NCBI RefSeq assembly: GCF_964656455.1
Contig: NC_135715.1
Location: forward strand, 168,236,437 to 168,300,436
Direction: 5' to 3'
Source of the DNA: Halichoerus grypus
Taxonomy: Eukaryota; Chordata; Mammalia; Carnivora; Phocidae
DNA: 64,000 nucleotides
Part shown: positions 12,626 to 22,580 of the stretch, piece by piece
Numbering within the stretch: position 1 is the first letter of the stretch
How the letters are laid out: every line of letters begins with the position of its first letter
The notes under the pieces: model-generated
What the model was told of the DNA's origin: nothing
What the model saw: the letters and a program-made list of their open reading frames with translations, nothing else
Database searches by the model: none
Made by a program: the position numbers and the translations under genes

Positions 12626-13391
12626 CCTTAAAACGAAATTTAAATTCCTCGAGCTGAAAAGTTGTTCCACTTTGTCTCCTTTTCAGAGTAACTGGAAAAC
12701 ACTGAGTCTCTAAACTGTGCGTCTTTGAGATTATAAAGCTATCTTTCTGTCTCTCTTCATTAGTAATCTAACTGAAGTTCTTCAACGTTCCTTCTTTCCT
12801 CTGTCTCTCTCTCACTTCTTTGACATCTAGGTACTATTTCTTCCCAAACTTCTCCAACCTCTCAATGACTAGCAAAACAGTGAATGCAAACCAACCAGCA
12901 GTGACTATTTAAGATGATTAGTTCATGGAATCTCTGGTTTACTCTGTGTTCACGTATGGATCCCTGTTATGTGGTAACTTTTTAAAAAAAAATGACACAT
13001 CTGGGCATGTTTTATTTTCTGTGGATTAATTCTCCGTACTTCTGTTTCACACACTGTATTCTGGGACTCCTCCCAACTCTTCCCACTGACGTTCCATCTT
13101 CAAATTAACTAGGTAATGCTAAACATCAATTTTTCTTTCCACAAGCAGCCATCCAAATTTGTGGCAGGTATGAATTCCATGAATATGCTTCCCTTGCCCT
13201 ACATTTAGAGCACTGTTAGAGACCCAAATCCCAAGGCGAGGCTGAGAGCACCACATTCTCCCGGAAACAATTACTCATTCACAGACACAGGAAGCATGTG
13301 AGGGTGTCCCAGTCAGTCACACATTCTCACAAGGTGATGCTCTGGCCCTCCTCTACATTGCTTATGCCAGCTCACAGTCAGCACTTCCTAC

Positions 13392-13509
13392 CTGCCCAGC
13401 CAGTGTAAACAGTGCTATCCCGGGGGTCTGCCGACTTTAGGCCCCTCTCCATTTGCTGAAGCAGCTCTCGAATCTTATTGTTCAAGCGTTGTGAGAACTC
13501 AGGAGTCAG
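13392..13509 (-). CDS. LANCL1: LANCL1 second coding exon
   Basis: This 118-bp exon encodes 39 codons plus one nucleotide. It starts LTPEFSQRLNNKIRELLQQM and ends VYTGWA followed by the first base of a Gly codon. The acceptor reads TTTAATATCTACAG and the donor GTAGGA. It enters in phase 0, matching the end of the start-codon exon, and leaves in phase 1. It covers residues 28-66 of LANCL1, the N-terminal helices of the LanC alpha/alpha toroid before the catalytic zinc site. There is no frameshift or stop. Compared with my memory of the human protein, Asn at 37, Ser at 59 and Val at 61 look like substitutions, which need an alignment to confirm. The exon lies inside otherwise repeat-poor, AT-rich intron sequence and is clearly richer in G+C than its flanks. 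Confidence 0.95.
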
Positions 13510-14124
13510 CTGTAGATATTAAAGGGAAAACAAGTATCAAAAATTATGAACCACTCAACTTCCTGGACTACAGGCTATCAACATAGGAGGGTACTTCATT
13601 TCCACTTAGGCCACTTCTACTGCCTGGGAGAACTGGAAAATTATTTTATTCTTAATAACCACAAATTAATAAAACTTAAAAAGTGCTATGACATTTTCCT
13701 ACTCAAGGCAGGAAATATTTTGTAACTAAATGTCTTACATCAAATTTATAATTAAATACTAAAGTAGACTGCTGATGAAAAACTGGCATGCAGTAATTTC
13801 CAATTAATAGGGAGCATCTGTTATTTAAGCCAATATTTCTTATTATAATAAAAGTCATCTTAATAAATTAAGCACAAGTCAGAAGATGTTTGCTGTTTTC
13901 CAGCTATTCAAGCAGCAGCAATGTTAATTCCCTAAGGAAACACTCTCATTGCTTTTGTTATTTAAAAAATGAAGATAAACATTTATAAAAATCCATTTGT
14001 AAAAAATGGATAGACAATTTTTAAAAACTGTAAAAGTAGCATAAGAAAGTCAAAATAAATTCATGGACATCAGGAGGCTCAGGCAGAGTGGCGAGAACAT
14101 CAGACCTAGCATCACAAAACCCAT

Positions 14125-14182
14125 GCCCAGCACAGTGCCTAGCAGAGGAGGGGCTTCATAAATACTGCCCAATGAATGAGGC
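14125..14182 (+). repeat. L2 3' end
   Basis: CCCAGCACAGTGCCTAGCAG, then CTTCATAAATACTGCCCAAT and GAATGAG, form the L2 terminal motif. Confidence 0.75.
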
Positions 14183-14194
14183 TGGCTACATCTT

Positions 14195-14340
14195 TATCCA
14201 CCATTAGCTGAGTGATCGCGCTCTACTCATAACTTCTTTATGCTTCAATTACCTTTATAAAGTCAGGATAGTAATACCTGCCCCACCAATTTCAAAAGAT
14301 ACTTTGAGGATCAAATGAGATTGTGTGCCTAAGGTCTCTC
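14195..14340 (+). repeat. MIR SINE fragment
   Basis: The phrase around 'cttcaattacctttataaagtc' followed by AGGATAGTAATACCTGCCCC and GAGGATCAAATGAGATTGTG is the 3' half of MIR. Confidence 0.8.
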
Positions 14341-15847
14341 ACATTCAGGGATGTAACTGTTGGTATTTTTATAATTTTTAGCGGTCCAAGGGTCTATAAC
14401 AAGTAATAATTTGGGTATGGATTAAAAAGCACACGAAAGCTGGGGCTGTGGGGTAGTGATATCCATACGAAGGCCCACAGATGCTGGGCAAACTGTGAGG
14501 TCCACAAAAGCACTGTTATTCATCCTAAAGGCAACTGAAAAATATTTTGCAAGTTCTGTATACACTGAATCATCAAGTGTCTTAAAAGGTCACTTTACTG
14601 TATCCCTCCACAATTTTAGAAACCTGCTGTGATTCCCAGACTTGGATTTTACAGAGCAGTAAAATTTCAAAACAATGTTGGGGAATACTACATGGACACA
14701 AACATTTCACTTCACCATGTAAGGATTATAAAAACAAACCTAACTACTACCTGTTAACATCATAATCTCATTTTTTAAAAAGGGCATATTAACACTGGAA
14801 CAAGAAAGAAGGCAGTATCAGAATTATTATAAAATATATTAAATTTTACTTCTGAAGAGCATCCCTGAGAAGGCAAATCAGACTATCAACCATATCTGGA
14901 TAATTTTTCTGAAGTACCATGATCCCTTATTTCACACTCTGAAGAAGAAACCACATTGTTTGACGGACATGCTCCCATTACTTAACGATTTCTGCCAAGA
15001 GGTTAAGATTTCAACAAGTCTTGAAAATACATTTAATAAGGTAAAATATACTTCAATATTAATATAAAAGGTCTATAAATCTCAACTAGACAGAGGAATA
15101 CATCTATATGAGAACATGTCATTTTCTGTTCATAGATCATGGATAATTTATCATCTTGCCTGGCCTTACTTTGAGACCAAGAATGAGAACACCTCAGTCT
15201 CAGGAAGGGAAGTTACTTTCTATTTGTCACATAACTACATTTAATAAAGGTGACCTGCCAGAGAATATTGACTGCTTGTGGCAGACCACAAAATTATTCA
15301 AACTCTAGCAATAATTTGCAGTCTCCAAAAGCCCTTTTTTTCTGATAGATGCCAGAAAACAGACCAATTCCTTGTTGAAATGTCTGTGTTAACAAATTAA
15401 GGAGGACAGATCTCCAGAGTCTGAATCTTGATGTTCAACATTAAACAATTTTAGAACTGGTATGCTAGTTTCTTTCTGGAATCTGTCCAAAATCATGTGT
15501 TAGGTGATAAATTATTTTTTGGGGGTCAGAGTTTAAATGTGTGAATATATTTTTTTCTCTCATAAAATGGTTAAATTTATAAAAGCATTTAATTTATAAA
15601 CAGCCTGAATAGTGAGATATATTTTATTGAAGGCTTCTGTCATTAGGATAAATCCTCAAGCGTTCTCTCTGCCAAGTCTGCATGAAACAGCAGGTCTTCC
15701 TCCAACAAGACAGGACAAAAAAATCAGGATCTGCAGAGGTAGACAGAACACAGGTCCAAATGGCCAAAAGGAAGCCATTTGACGTCAAGATCATTAAAAG
15801 AAGCTTTGCTTGTGTAGTTCAATTTTGGTCTTAAAAAAAAAAATCAG

Positions 15848-16030
15848 GGGTGCCTGGGTGGCTCGGTCGGTTGCATCTGACTCTTGGTTTCAGCTCCGGT
15901 CATGATCTCTTGGTTGTGGATTGAGCCCCGAGTCGGGCTCTGCGCTCAGTGTGGAGTCTGCTTCAGATTCTCTCTCCCTCCCTCTCTCTCTCTCTCTCTC
16001 AAATAAATAAATAAATAAATAAAATCTTAA
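15848..16030 (+). mobile_element. CAN-SINE
   Basis: The head GGGTGCCTGGGTGGCTCGG and an (AAAT)n tail are present, with flanking A-rich repeats ending in AAAAATCAG on both sides. The CT-repeat section is a near-pure (CT)n run. Confidence 0.93.
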
Positions 16031-16185
16031 AAAAAAAATCAGATTGACTCTAGATTCCTGTATATTTTGGTACCCTTCTATTCTACAACTCTTCTCCAGC
16101 TCTTTCATTCCTCCTACTTATATTACTGATGTTAAATTAATCCATCGTGACAAATGTTTCCAGGGAAGAACCGAAAGAGCCACAT

Positions 16186-16347
16186 AAACTTGGCAGATAC
16201 GAAATCTCTAAGGCCATTATATCTCATGTGAAGCGCTTTTCGTATGGTGAGCTTAGAAGAAATAAACTTGGCAGATACGAAATCTCTAAGGCCATTATAT
16301 CTCATGTGAAGCACTTTTCGTATGGTGAGCTTAGAAGAAATAAACTG
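16186..16347. repeat. 78-bp direct tandem duplication
   Basis: Two units (16186-16263 and 16264-16341) begin AAACTTGGCAGATACGAAAT and differ at one position (GAAGCGC versus GAAGCAC). A 6-bp start of a third copy follows. Because 78 is a multiple of three, an open frame of 103 codons runs through it on the plus strand, giving a repeated 26-residue block (KLGRYEISKAIISHVK...). This intronic frame has no known match that I recognise and is probably not coding. Each unit contains CGAAA and TTTTCG arms that could pair. Confidence 0.97.
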
Positions 16348-16569
16348 GTAGAATTAAAAAAAAAATACGTGCGCACTTTAAAGAGATCACTCTACCAACC
16401 TAACACACTCATAATTTCTCAGCTAGGCATTCTTAAAAAGAATTGTATTTCCTCTTAATTACGTTCAAAGAGGCATGAGAAAATTATGTTCACTCAAACA
16501 GGCCTGTGGGGTACCTTAAATCCAGCTTCTCTTTTGCTCTGTGGCTTATAAGTAACATTAAGTTACTAT

Positions 16570-16600
16570 CACCCCGCCGCCCACCCCCCCCCCCCAGCTG
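16570..16600. repeat. C-rich run
   Basis: A run of about 13 C residues follows CCGCCGCCCA. It is low complexity and prone to length variation. Confidence 0.85.
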
Positions 16601-16802
16601 TGGGGATGTCCTGCAAAGAGTGGCAAAAGTAGGAAGAATTTCAGGCCTATGTCCCTAATTTTTCTCAGCACTTTGTTTAAAGATGTCTTTACCACACATC
16701 CCCGTTTACTCTCATCGTTGACCCTGCCCCTGTTTGCATGCAAATATAAAGCAATAACACGGCACATGTGACATACCACCAGGACTCCTCCCCTCCCTTT
16801 AA

Positions 16803-16998
16803 TTTTTTTTTTTTAAGATTTTATTTTATTTATTTGACAGAGAGACAGCCAGAGAGGGAACACAAGCAGGGGGAGTGGGAGAGGGAGAAGCAGGCTTCCC
16901 GCGGAGCAGGGAGCCCGATGCGGGGCTCGATCCCAGGACCCTGGGATCCTGACCTGAGCCTAAGGCAGATGCTCAACAACCGAGCCACCCAGGCGCCC
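16803..16998 (-). mobile_element. CAN-SINE
   Basis: The poly(T) left end, tRNA-like right end (GAGCCACCCAGGCGCC) and target duplication CTCCTCCCCTC (16785-16795 and 16999-17009) are all visible. It sits about 320 bp downstream of the LANCL1 start-codon exon donor. Confidence 0.95.
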
Positions 16999-17317
16999 CT
17001 CCTCCCCTCTTTAAAAAGCAAAGCAAAATTGATAAAAAAAAATGCCAAATCACATATAAAAACGACATATTCGCCAATTTTTATAATTTAAATTATTAAT
17101 GACTGAGGCTATTTCAATTATGAATATTAATAACAATGACTTCTTACAGAAGTAGAACTCAAATTGTTTATTTTGACACGTATTTTATATATTTATCTTG
17201 AAATCACGTATATTTTTAAAGGGAGATGCTCATCCCTTTCCTTCAGGCGAAAACTGAGCTCCTTTCTCAACACTAGGGCTGGAGGTAGGGATGCAGGCAG
17301 AGGTATCCCAAACTCAC

Positions 17318-17414
17318 CCTCCCGGCAGAATCAAAGTAGCCTTCGGCCAGGGATTTGTTAAAATCGGCATAAGGATTCGGGAAGGCCCTTTGAGCCATGA
17401 CGCCGGAAGCGAGC
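17318..17414 (-). CDS. LANCL1: LANCL1 start-codon exon
   Basis: This exon holds the LANCL1 initiator ATG (17398-17396) and 27 codons, beginning MAQRAFPNPYADFNKSLAEG and ending in an Arg codon in phase 0. A GTGAGT donor follows at 17317. The ATG context is good (G at -3, G at +4). Upstream on the minus strand a pyrimidine-rich tract ends in CTGCAG at 17420-17415, a textbook acceptor, so the exon probably starts at 17414 with only 16 nt of leader. LANCL1 is a roughly 400-residue LanC-like protein of the cytoplasm and membrane periphery. It binds glutathione and zinc, is neuroprotective against oxidative stress, and belongs to the family shown to add glutathione to dehydroamino acids in proteins. 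The zinc ligands are near the C terminus and are not in this window. The N-terminal match to remembered mammalian LANCL1 is nearly residue for residue, with Phe at 13 and Ser at 24 as likely conservative differences. The frame stays open upstream, but that extension crosses the predicted intron. Confidence 0.95.
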
Positions 17415-17725
17415 CTGCAGAAGAGGGGAAAAAAAGAAACTAGGTTGAGACAGGGGCCTCGGCCCTGTTGCGAGGGCAGCGGCCAGAGCCCGCGCAACAC
17501 CCTCCTTCCAGCTCCTGGGCCACTGCGCAGTCTCGGTGGTCTGAGCGGACCCAGGGCCCACGGCCGCACGGCTGCGAGGCCGCTGCACCTCCGCGAAAAG
17601 GCCGCCAGGGCCCAGCGCCCACCGCGATGAAGGGACCCCGTTTTGCACCCTTCGTCCCCACTCCTACGATTTGAAGCTGCGGCGGGTTCAGTGTCCTGAA
17701 GCCCGGCCAGGCCTCGGCCTCTCAC
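17415..17725 (-). other. LANCL1: LANCL1 predicted intron 1 (5'UTR intron)
   Basis: This 311-bp segment lies between the predicted GTGAGA donor and the CTGCAG acceptor. It is entirely within the CpG island. Open frames on both strands here reflect high G+C (few stop codons) rather than coding. Confidence 0.5.
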
Positions 17726-17800
17726 CCTGCAGCCTCGGACACCAACAGCTGCGATGCTTTCACTGCCCACTTCCTGCCAGCCGGAAGGACCAATCAGAAC
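17726..17800 (-). other. LANCL1: Probable untranslated first exon of LANCL1
   Basis: On the minus strand the sequence runs through GTTGGTGTCCGAGGCTGCAG and then G, followed by the donor GTGAGA (GT at 17725-17724). This would pair with the acceptor at 17416-17415 to give a 311-bp first intron. The 5' end is not fixed by sequence. I place it near the ETS and CCAAT sites at 17781-17794. This is an inference from splice signals and the usual CpG-island promoter layout; cap-analysis or mRNA data would settle it. Confidence 0.55.
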
Positions 17801-17830
17801 CTTCGACACTCTGGAGACCCGCCCTCTTCT

Positions 17831-19240
17831 CATTTACAGTTTGTTAAAGAGACAGGAGGGTTATTTCTAAAGCATCACGCCTGGTGGTTTCATTCCTGGG
17901 TAGCTGGAGTGGGGACGGAGCTTAGAGTAACGTGCAAATGTGCCAGATATTTCCTGCCTTTCTTCTCTTTTAACTTTTTTATTTAAAAAAAAAATAATTC
18001 AAGTCCAGATGAGTCATAAGAATTAGGAATTTATCTGGAGAAGAAAAAAGACTGCTTTGAGGCCTGAACATATTCATATTTCTACTGCTCAGACTGAATA
18101 AAATGGGGAGGATAATGTCTCTACAGAGACCTTCCAGACTTTTTCTTTTGTTTCTTAAAAAAACAAAAAGAAAGAAAATAAACAAAACACCACTGCCATC
18201 ATTAGCAGCATCAAGAACAAAAAACAGGGTATATCGAAGAAATGGATAATGGGTCCTTTGGAGATAACTTATGATAATTTAACCTCCAAGGCACTAAAGA
18301 AGAGATGTGAATGCCCAAGGGACAAACTATCAAATGGCAATTGAAACTTCAAGGAAAATGCACAAAATCACAAATCATAGCTCTTAAGAATTTTGATCTG
18401 CTCATTAGTCTAAATGGGACTGTAATACAGTATACTTAAGTCCTTTAAAAAAAATAAGACCAACAGAGCAGGATATCCACAACATTGAAATTCAATGTTT
18501 AACAGTCTCCATTATCTGAAAATCAATCCTTTCATTTACACTTAAATCCCACCTGGGACACATTAGTCCCATTCTGTTGCTCAGAGGATTCCGGAATTCA
18601 GTTAAAAAGTCATAGTCACTCTCTCTGCTCTTTCCCTTCCTCTTGTTTCAGTGAAGGAGTTGAGCATCAAACATCCAGTTGGTGAAGCTCAATCCCTACT
18701 TCACCCCCACCTTGGCCCAAAATTGTCCCCTTGTGGCTGCCATCTCAAAGCCTACTTCTGATCCCCTCCTGCCCAGTTTGTTGTTTTAACTGTTGTCTTC
18801 TAAGATATTAGTTAGCTCCTTCACCCAATTCATGAAGATTTAGTAGAGGCCCTCAGTGACTCTCAGATTGGTACCTTTCTTATTTTAATAGATGGGTGTG
18901 TGGTAGAGCAACTCATAAGAAAGAAGAGGAAAAGGGGCGAGAGGCATTTTATCAATTAATTGTCTTTAATTATTAATGGCTTACTATCAGTTTATCTCGT
19001 TCACAGTCTTTATGAGCAATTAAAATCAGTGTGGTATTTAAGTAGATTAATGATTACTAGAGGGAGAGTGGCAGCCTAAGACAGTAGACTGTGCTTGAGC
19101 AGAAATAAAAGAAGAGTGGGAAGGGGAAGATGGAAGGAGAGTACTGGACGAGTAAGATGGGAAGGAGGAAAGGAGCATCTTGGTCAGCTTGAAGGGCAGC
19201 TCCCAAAAACCAAAGAAGTAAATAGAAAATGTAGTGAGAT
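17831..19240. other. Unique DNA just upstream of LANCL1
   Basis: G+C falls off quickly from the CpG island. I see no exon, SINE or L1. In human, a long CPS1 transcript begins about 1 kb from the LANCL1 start in the opposite direction, so an untranslated exon could lie here, but I cannot identify one. Confidence 0.5.
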
Positions 19241-19245
19241 AGTGT

Positions 19246-19485
19246 AGGGGTTCTCAATCTCAGCCCTGTTGATATTTGGAAAGGGATGCTTCTTTGTTGT
19301 GGGACCCTGTCCCCTTCATTGCAGTATGTTTAGCAGCATCCCTGGCCCCTGCCCACCCAGGAGCAAGTAGCACCCACTCCCCAAGTGGTGACAACCAAAA
19401 ATGTTTGCAGACATTGCCAAATACCCGATATCCCTGTGAGGGGTGGGACAACAAATTGCCCATGGCTTGTGAACACTGAGATAGT
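19246..19485 (+). mobile_element. MER20-type hAT relic
   Basis: The order GGGGTTCTCAATCTCAGCCC, 'ttctttgttgtgggacc', GTTTAGCAGCATCCCTGGCC, GTGACAACCAAAAATGTTTG and CAGACATTGCCAAATACCC matches MER20. It lies 1.4 kb upstream of the LANCL1 CpG island. MER20 copies can act as regulatory elements in placental mammals; nothing here shows that this one does. Confidence 0.8.
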
Positions 19486-19689
19486 GTAGCCAAAAATGTT
19501 TAATAAGATTCAGCAACTGTCTAATTAATTCCAGTGTCCTCATTGAAGATTTGCCTTGCTAGAATAATGCACTGAAAGAAATTCAGGAGGAACTTGGGGA
19601 GGGAAGTTTTGTTGTATGTGTGTCTGTGTTTAAATTGCAGGTGCAGAAATGAGCTAATTATACTCCTTGGTTTTTAGTATAACATTATC

Positions 19690-20082
19690 AGTGCATGCAA
19701 GACCCTATTCTATTTTAATTTTTCTCTTAATTCCCAGTTCCCACCCATTCTTCTCCTCCAGAAGACAATCACCACAATATGTTTAGTTTGTATATCTTTT
19801 GGAAAATATATCATGGGTTTTGTAGGTATGTACTTTTAATAAGTGGGATAGTGCTACAAATACCCCACCACTTGTGATTTATATCTCTCTGTGTCACTCC
19901 GCGTACCATTGGTTGTTTTAGATAATGTATTATATTTTCATAGTATGTCTCCACCGCATTTTACTTATCCTTTCCCCTAGGGAAGGGCATTGTTTCTAAC
20001 TTCCACATCGCAAATAATACAGTCAGGTATATCCAGGCACGTGTTCTCAGAAGGATCTGGATGTGAGTATTCCTGAGATAAA
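19690..20082 (-). mobile_element. Old L1M 3' region, part 1
   Basis: Antisense L1 3' sequence includes 'ataagtgggatagtgctac' and a 'gggaagggcattgtttctaac' phrase. It is broken by the Tigger at about 20083 and resumes at 20575 with the 'cagaagtagattgctgaatc' segment that normally follows. Confidence 0.75.
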
Positions 20083-20574
20083 TACCGCAGTCCGCCCTCA
20101 CCCACGGTTTTGCTTTCTGCACTTTCAGTTCCCCGTGGTCAGCCTTGCTCTGGAAGCAGATGATCTTTCTTGTGGCGAATCATCAGAAGGTCAATAGTAG
20201 CCTAACGCTACCTCACGATGCCTACGTCATACTCCTCGCCTCATCTCAGCACGTTGGCATTTTGTCATCTCACATCATAAGAAGAAGAGGAGGGGTGAGT
20301 ACAGTAAAGCACAATACAGTACAGTACGATGTTTTGTCAGAGAGAAACCACATTCACATAACTTTTATTATATTTTTATAATTTCTCTATCTTTACTTAT
20401 TGTTGTTAATCTTTTACTGTGCTTAAGTTATAAATTAAACTTTATCATAGGTATGTATGCCTGGGGGAAAAAACATAGTCTATGTAGGATTCGGTGCTAT
20501 CTGTGGTGTCCACCAGGGATCCACCGGGGATCTTGGAACGTATCTTCCACAGATAATGGGGGACTACTATGCCC
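20083..20574 (+). mobile_element. Tigger-family (TcMar) deletion derivative
   Basis: The left end (CAGTCCGCCCTCACCCACGG) and right end (GATAATGGGGGACTACTA) are inverted versions of each other and resemble Tigger termini. Inside are 'ccacattcacataactttta' and 'ctgtgcttaagttataaatt' phrases of the Tigger 3' part. No transposase frame survives. TA lies at both junctions. Confidence 0.83.
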
Positions 20575-21320
20575 AGAAGTAGATTGCTGAATCAAAGGAC
20601 ATCTTATACTTGGTTTCCCTAGTCCCTTTAGAATGCTTTCCAGAACTATTCGACTAGGTTATATTCCCTCCAATAGTATCTAATAGTTTCTGTCATTCCC
20701 ATGTTCTTTCCAACACGAGTTATTATCTAGTGTTGTAGTTTTTGCAATTCTAACGGACAATGTGGAAATATCATTGATGGTTAAGCTTTCAGTATTTTTG
20801 TTGCTAAGGATGTTGAGCTTTGCTTCATCCTTATTAGACCTCTGCTCGTTCTCTGAGATTTACCTGTTCATATCCTTTGCCAATTTTTCTATTGGGTATT
20901 GTATTATTTTCTTGTTGATTTGCAGGAGTTGTTTTTGTTTTTTTGTGGGGGTGGGTAGGTTATTGTAGGTACTAATCTTTTTTGGCTTTAGATGTTACAG
21001 AATCCCCTCTGGTCAGTTAGCTTTTTCAAGGGTATCCTTCACTGTACTATAATTCTTCATTTTAATGCAGTTAAACCCATCCAAGTTCGACATTGTGATT
21101 TGAGGATTTAGCTTCCTGTCCAGAAAGTCTTTATCCACTCCTAGACTGCGAAGATGGCTTTCTGCATTTTATTTTATTATCTTTTTACTTTTTACATTTA
21201 TGTCTCTAGCCTATCTGGAGTTCACTTTTGAATATAGCATGAGGCATGGATCCATACTTATTTTGGAGAGGGTATAGAATTGTTTTGAAAGTTCAGATAT
21301 CATCCAAGTATGAACAAGTT
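20575..21320 (-). mobile_element. Old L1M 3' region, part 2
   Basis: The continuation of the interrupted L1 reads (antisense) CAGAAGTAGATTGCTGAATC, then 'atatcctttgccaatttttc' and 'gtctttatccactcctag', and ends in a 'tggagttcacttttgaata' phrase. This is the usual order of the L1M ORF2 3' end, heavily mutated. Confidence 0.75.
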
Positions 21321-21479
21321 CTCTCTTTGTTAGCCAGAAGAACCCATCAATTTGAATTAGTAGAAATCATGCAGAACTCATTTCTTTTGTTTGTTTTGTT
21401 TCATTTTGTTAGAGAAGCAACCCAAAGAATTTCTCCGTAGTTCTGGCTAAGAAGAAAAATGCTTGACCTTGACATACGT

Positions 21480-21865
21480 GTGTTAGTTTTCTAGGGCTGT
21501 CATAACAAAGGACCACCAGATTGGGTAGCTTAACTGACAGAAGTTTATTGCCTCACAGTTCTGGAGGTTGGATATCCAAGATAAAGGTGCTGGCGGGGTT
21601 GATTTCTTCTGAAGCCTCTCTATTTAGCTTGCACGTGGCTGTCTTCTCCCTGTGTCTTCTCATGGTCTCTGTGTGTCTGTTTCCTAATCTCTTCTTAGAA
21701 GGACGCCAGTCATAATGGATAAGTACCCACTCTAATGACCTCATATCACTTAATTACATCGTTAAAGAACCTATATCTCCAAGTATGGCCACATGCTGAG
21801 GTACCGGCAGTTAGGACTTCAACGTATGAATTTGGGGTGGGGGGAGGGGCACAGTTCCCCCCATA
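21480..21865 (-). mobile_element. MLT1/MST-type MaLR solo LTR
   Basis: In reverse complement it runs from near 'aattcatacgttgaagtcct' through 'cttctaagaagagattagg', 'ccagcacctttatcttgg' and 'cagaactgtgaggcaataaa' to 'cagccctagaaaactaac', following the MLT1-type LTR from 5' to 3' including its AATAAA signal. No internal retroviral sequence is adjacent. Confidence 0.85.
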
Positions 21866-22179
21866 CGAGTACTATTTTCATCTGTGGCTATGGTGGCTGA
21901 ACACATTTGTGGTTAATATAGTTTTGATTGTTGATTTTTCAAGGCCCATTCCATTCCATAAATTCCAAATAATTTTTTTGGAAAAAATATAATAGTGTTC
22001 CTTTTCTTAAGTACCTTGTGTAAACTCTCAGGAAATAATCATTGTATTATTGCCTTTGAAACAGAGTACTTCTAGAACTCTGGTAAGGTCTATGTTAAAC
22101 TGAGAAAATGGACATGGTCTGAGGGCTCTTCAGTTCTATTCTAAGACCTTAGTTTCAGAATATTATAATGTGTACTAGT

Positions 22180-22580
22180 TAGGGTGGAAGCTAAGTTACA
22201 AAGAAGCTCGAAAGCATAATCAGTGAAATAAATACATTTATTTTTCTCTTCATTTCATCCTATTGTTTTTTCCTCCCTCCTAACACAAGTGTGTTATCCT
22301 TGTCTGTAAGATCCATACTGGTCATGGCATAGCTGTATTCCAGCTTGTGGGAAGGTCAGGAAAACACAGGGCTGCGTGTGCCTTTGGCCCCAGACCAGGG
22401 AGTGGAAACCACCACTTCCACATTATGCCCCTGATGAGGATTCAGTCACATTGCCACCTCTAGCTGTCCAGAAGCCTGCAAAATAAAGCTGCTGAGTGGC
22501 CTGCCACAATGAAAGAGGGAGGACTAATTTTGGGGGCCAGTTAGTGGCTCCAGTGCGTAATGGCCGTTCTAGTAACTGCT
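22180..22580. repeat. Ancient interspersed repeat, unassigned
   Basis: The phrases 'gatgaggattcagtcacattgcc', 'cctctagctgtccagaag' and 'gggaggactaattttggggg' resemble a widespread old repeat that normally reads 'cacatggccacacctagctgc'. I cannot name the family with certainty. Confidence 0.45.

Larger units (their letters stand above)
1..13391 (-). other. LANCL1: 5' part of the next LANCL1 intron (exon not reached)
   Basis: No third LANCL1 exon (continuing GIAVLYLHLYDV in the family) was found on the minus strand, so the intron continues past the left edge. It contains an L1 end, several CAN-SINEs, MIRs, L2 pieces and hAT relics listed below. The stretches 1457-2890, 3893-4895, 6480-7130, 7652-8780, 8990-10300, 10970-12470 and 12630-13391 show nothing I can name. 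Confidence 0.85.
13510..17317 (-). other. LANCL1: LANCL1 intron between the first two coding exons
   Basis: This 3.8-kb phase-0 intron has a GTGAGT donor at its right end and a CTACAG acceptor at its left end. It holds two CAN-SINEs, a short L2 piece, a MIR, a 78-bp tandem duplication and a C-rich run, each listed separately. The stretch 14340-15830 shows nothing recognisable beyond AT-rich unique sequence. Confidence 0.9.
17390..17830. promoter_or_regulatory. CpG island promoter of LANCL1
   Basis: CpG dinucleotides are frequent and G+C is high here, in sharp contrast to the AT-rich DNA on both sides. No TATA box is evident. A CCAAT box lies at 17790-17794 on the plus strand (NF-Y type), next to an ETS/GABP-like CCGGAAG at 17781-17787. 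A second CCGGAAGC lies at 17403-17410, just 5' of the LANCL1 ATG. This is the usual make-up of a broad housekeeping promoter driving leftward LANCL1 transcription. Such islands are often bidirectional. In human, a long CPS1 transcript starts on the opposite side, so rightward activity is possible but not visible in sequence. Confidence 0.85.

Noticed and set aside
1..13391. Third coding exon of LANCL1
   Set aside because: I looked on the minus strand for a continuation of the protein after TGWAG and found none, so it lies beyond the left edge.
16186..16341. CRISPR-like repeat
   Set aside because: Only two head-to-tail units without spacers, in a mammalian nuclear genome.
16147..16458. 103-codon frame with a 26-residue repeat as a repeat protein
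   Set aside because: It arises from a 78-bp tandem duplication in an intron, on the strand opposite to LANCL1, with no promoter or splice context.
17273..17833. 186-codon minus-strand frame containing the LANCL1 start, as one long protein
   Set aside because: It reads upstream through a strong splice acceptor and CpG-island DNA, and downstream past the GTGAGT donor. Only the part from 17398 to 17318 is LANCL1 coding.
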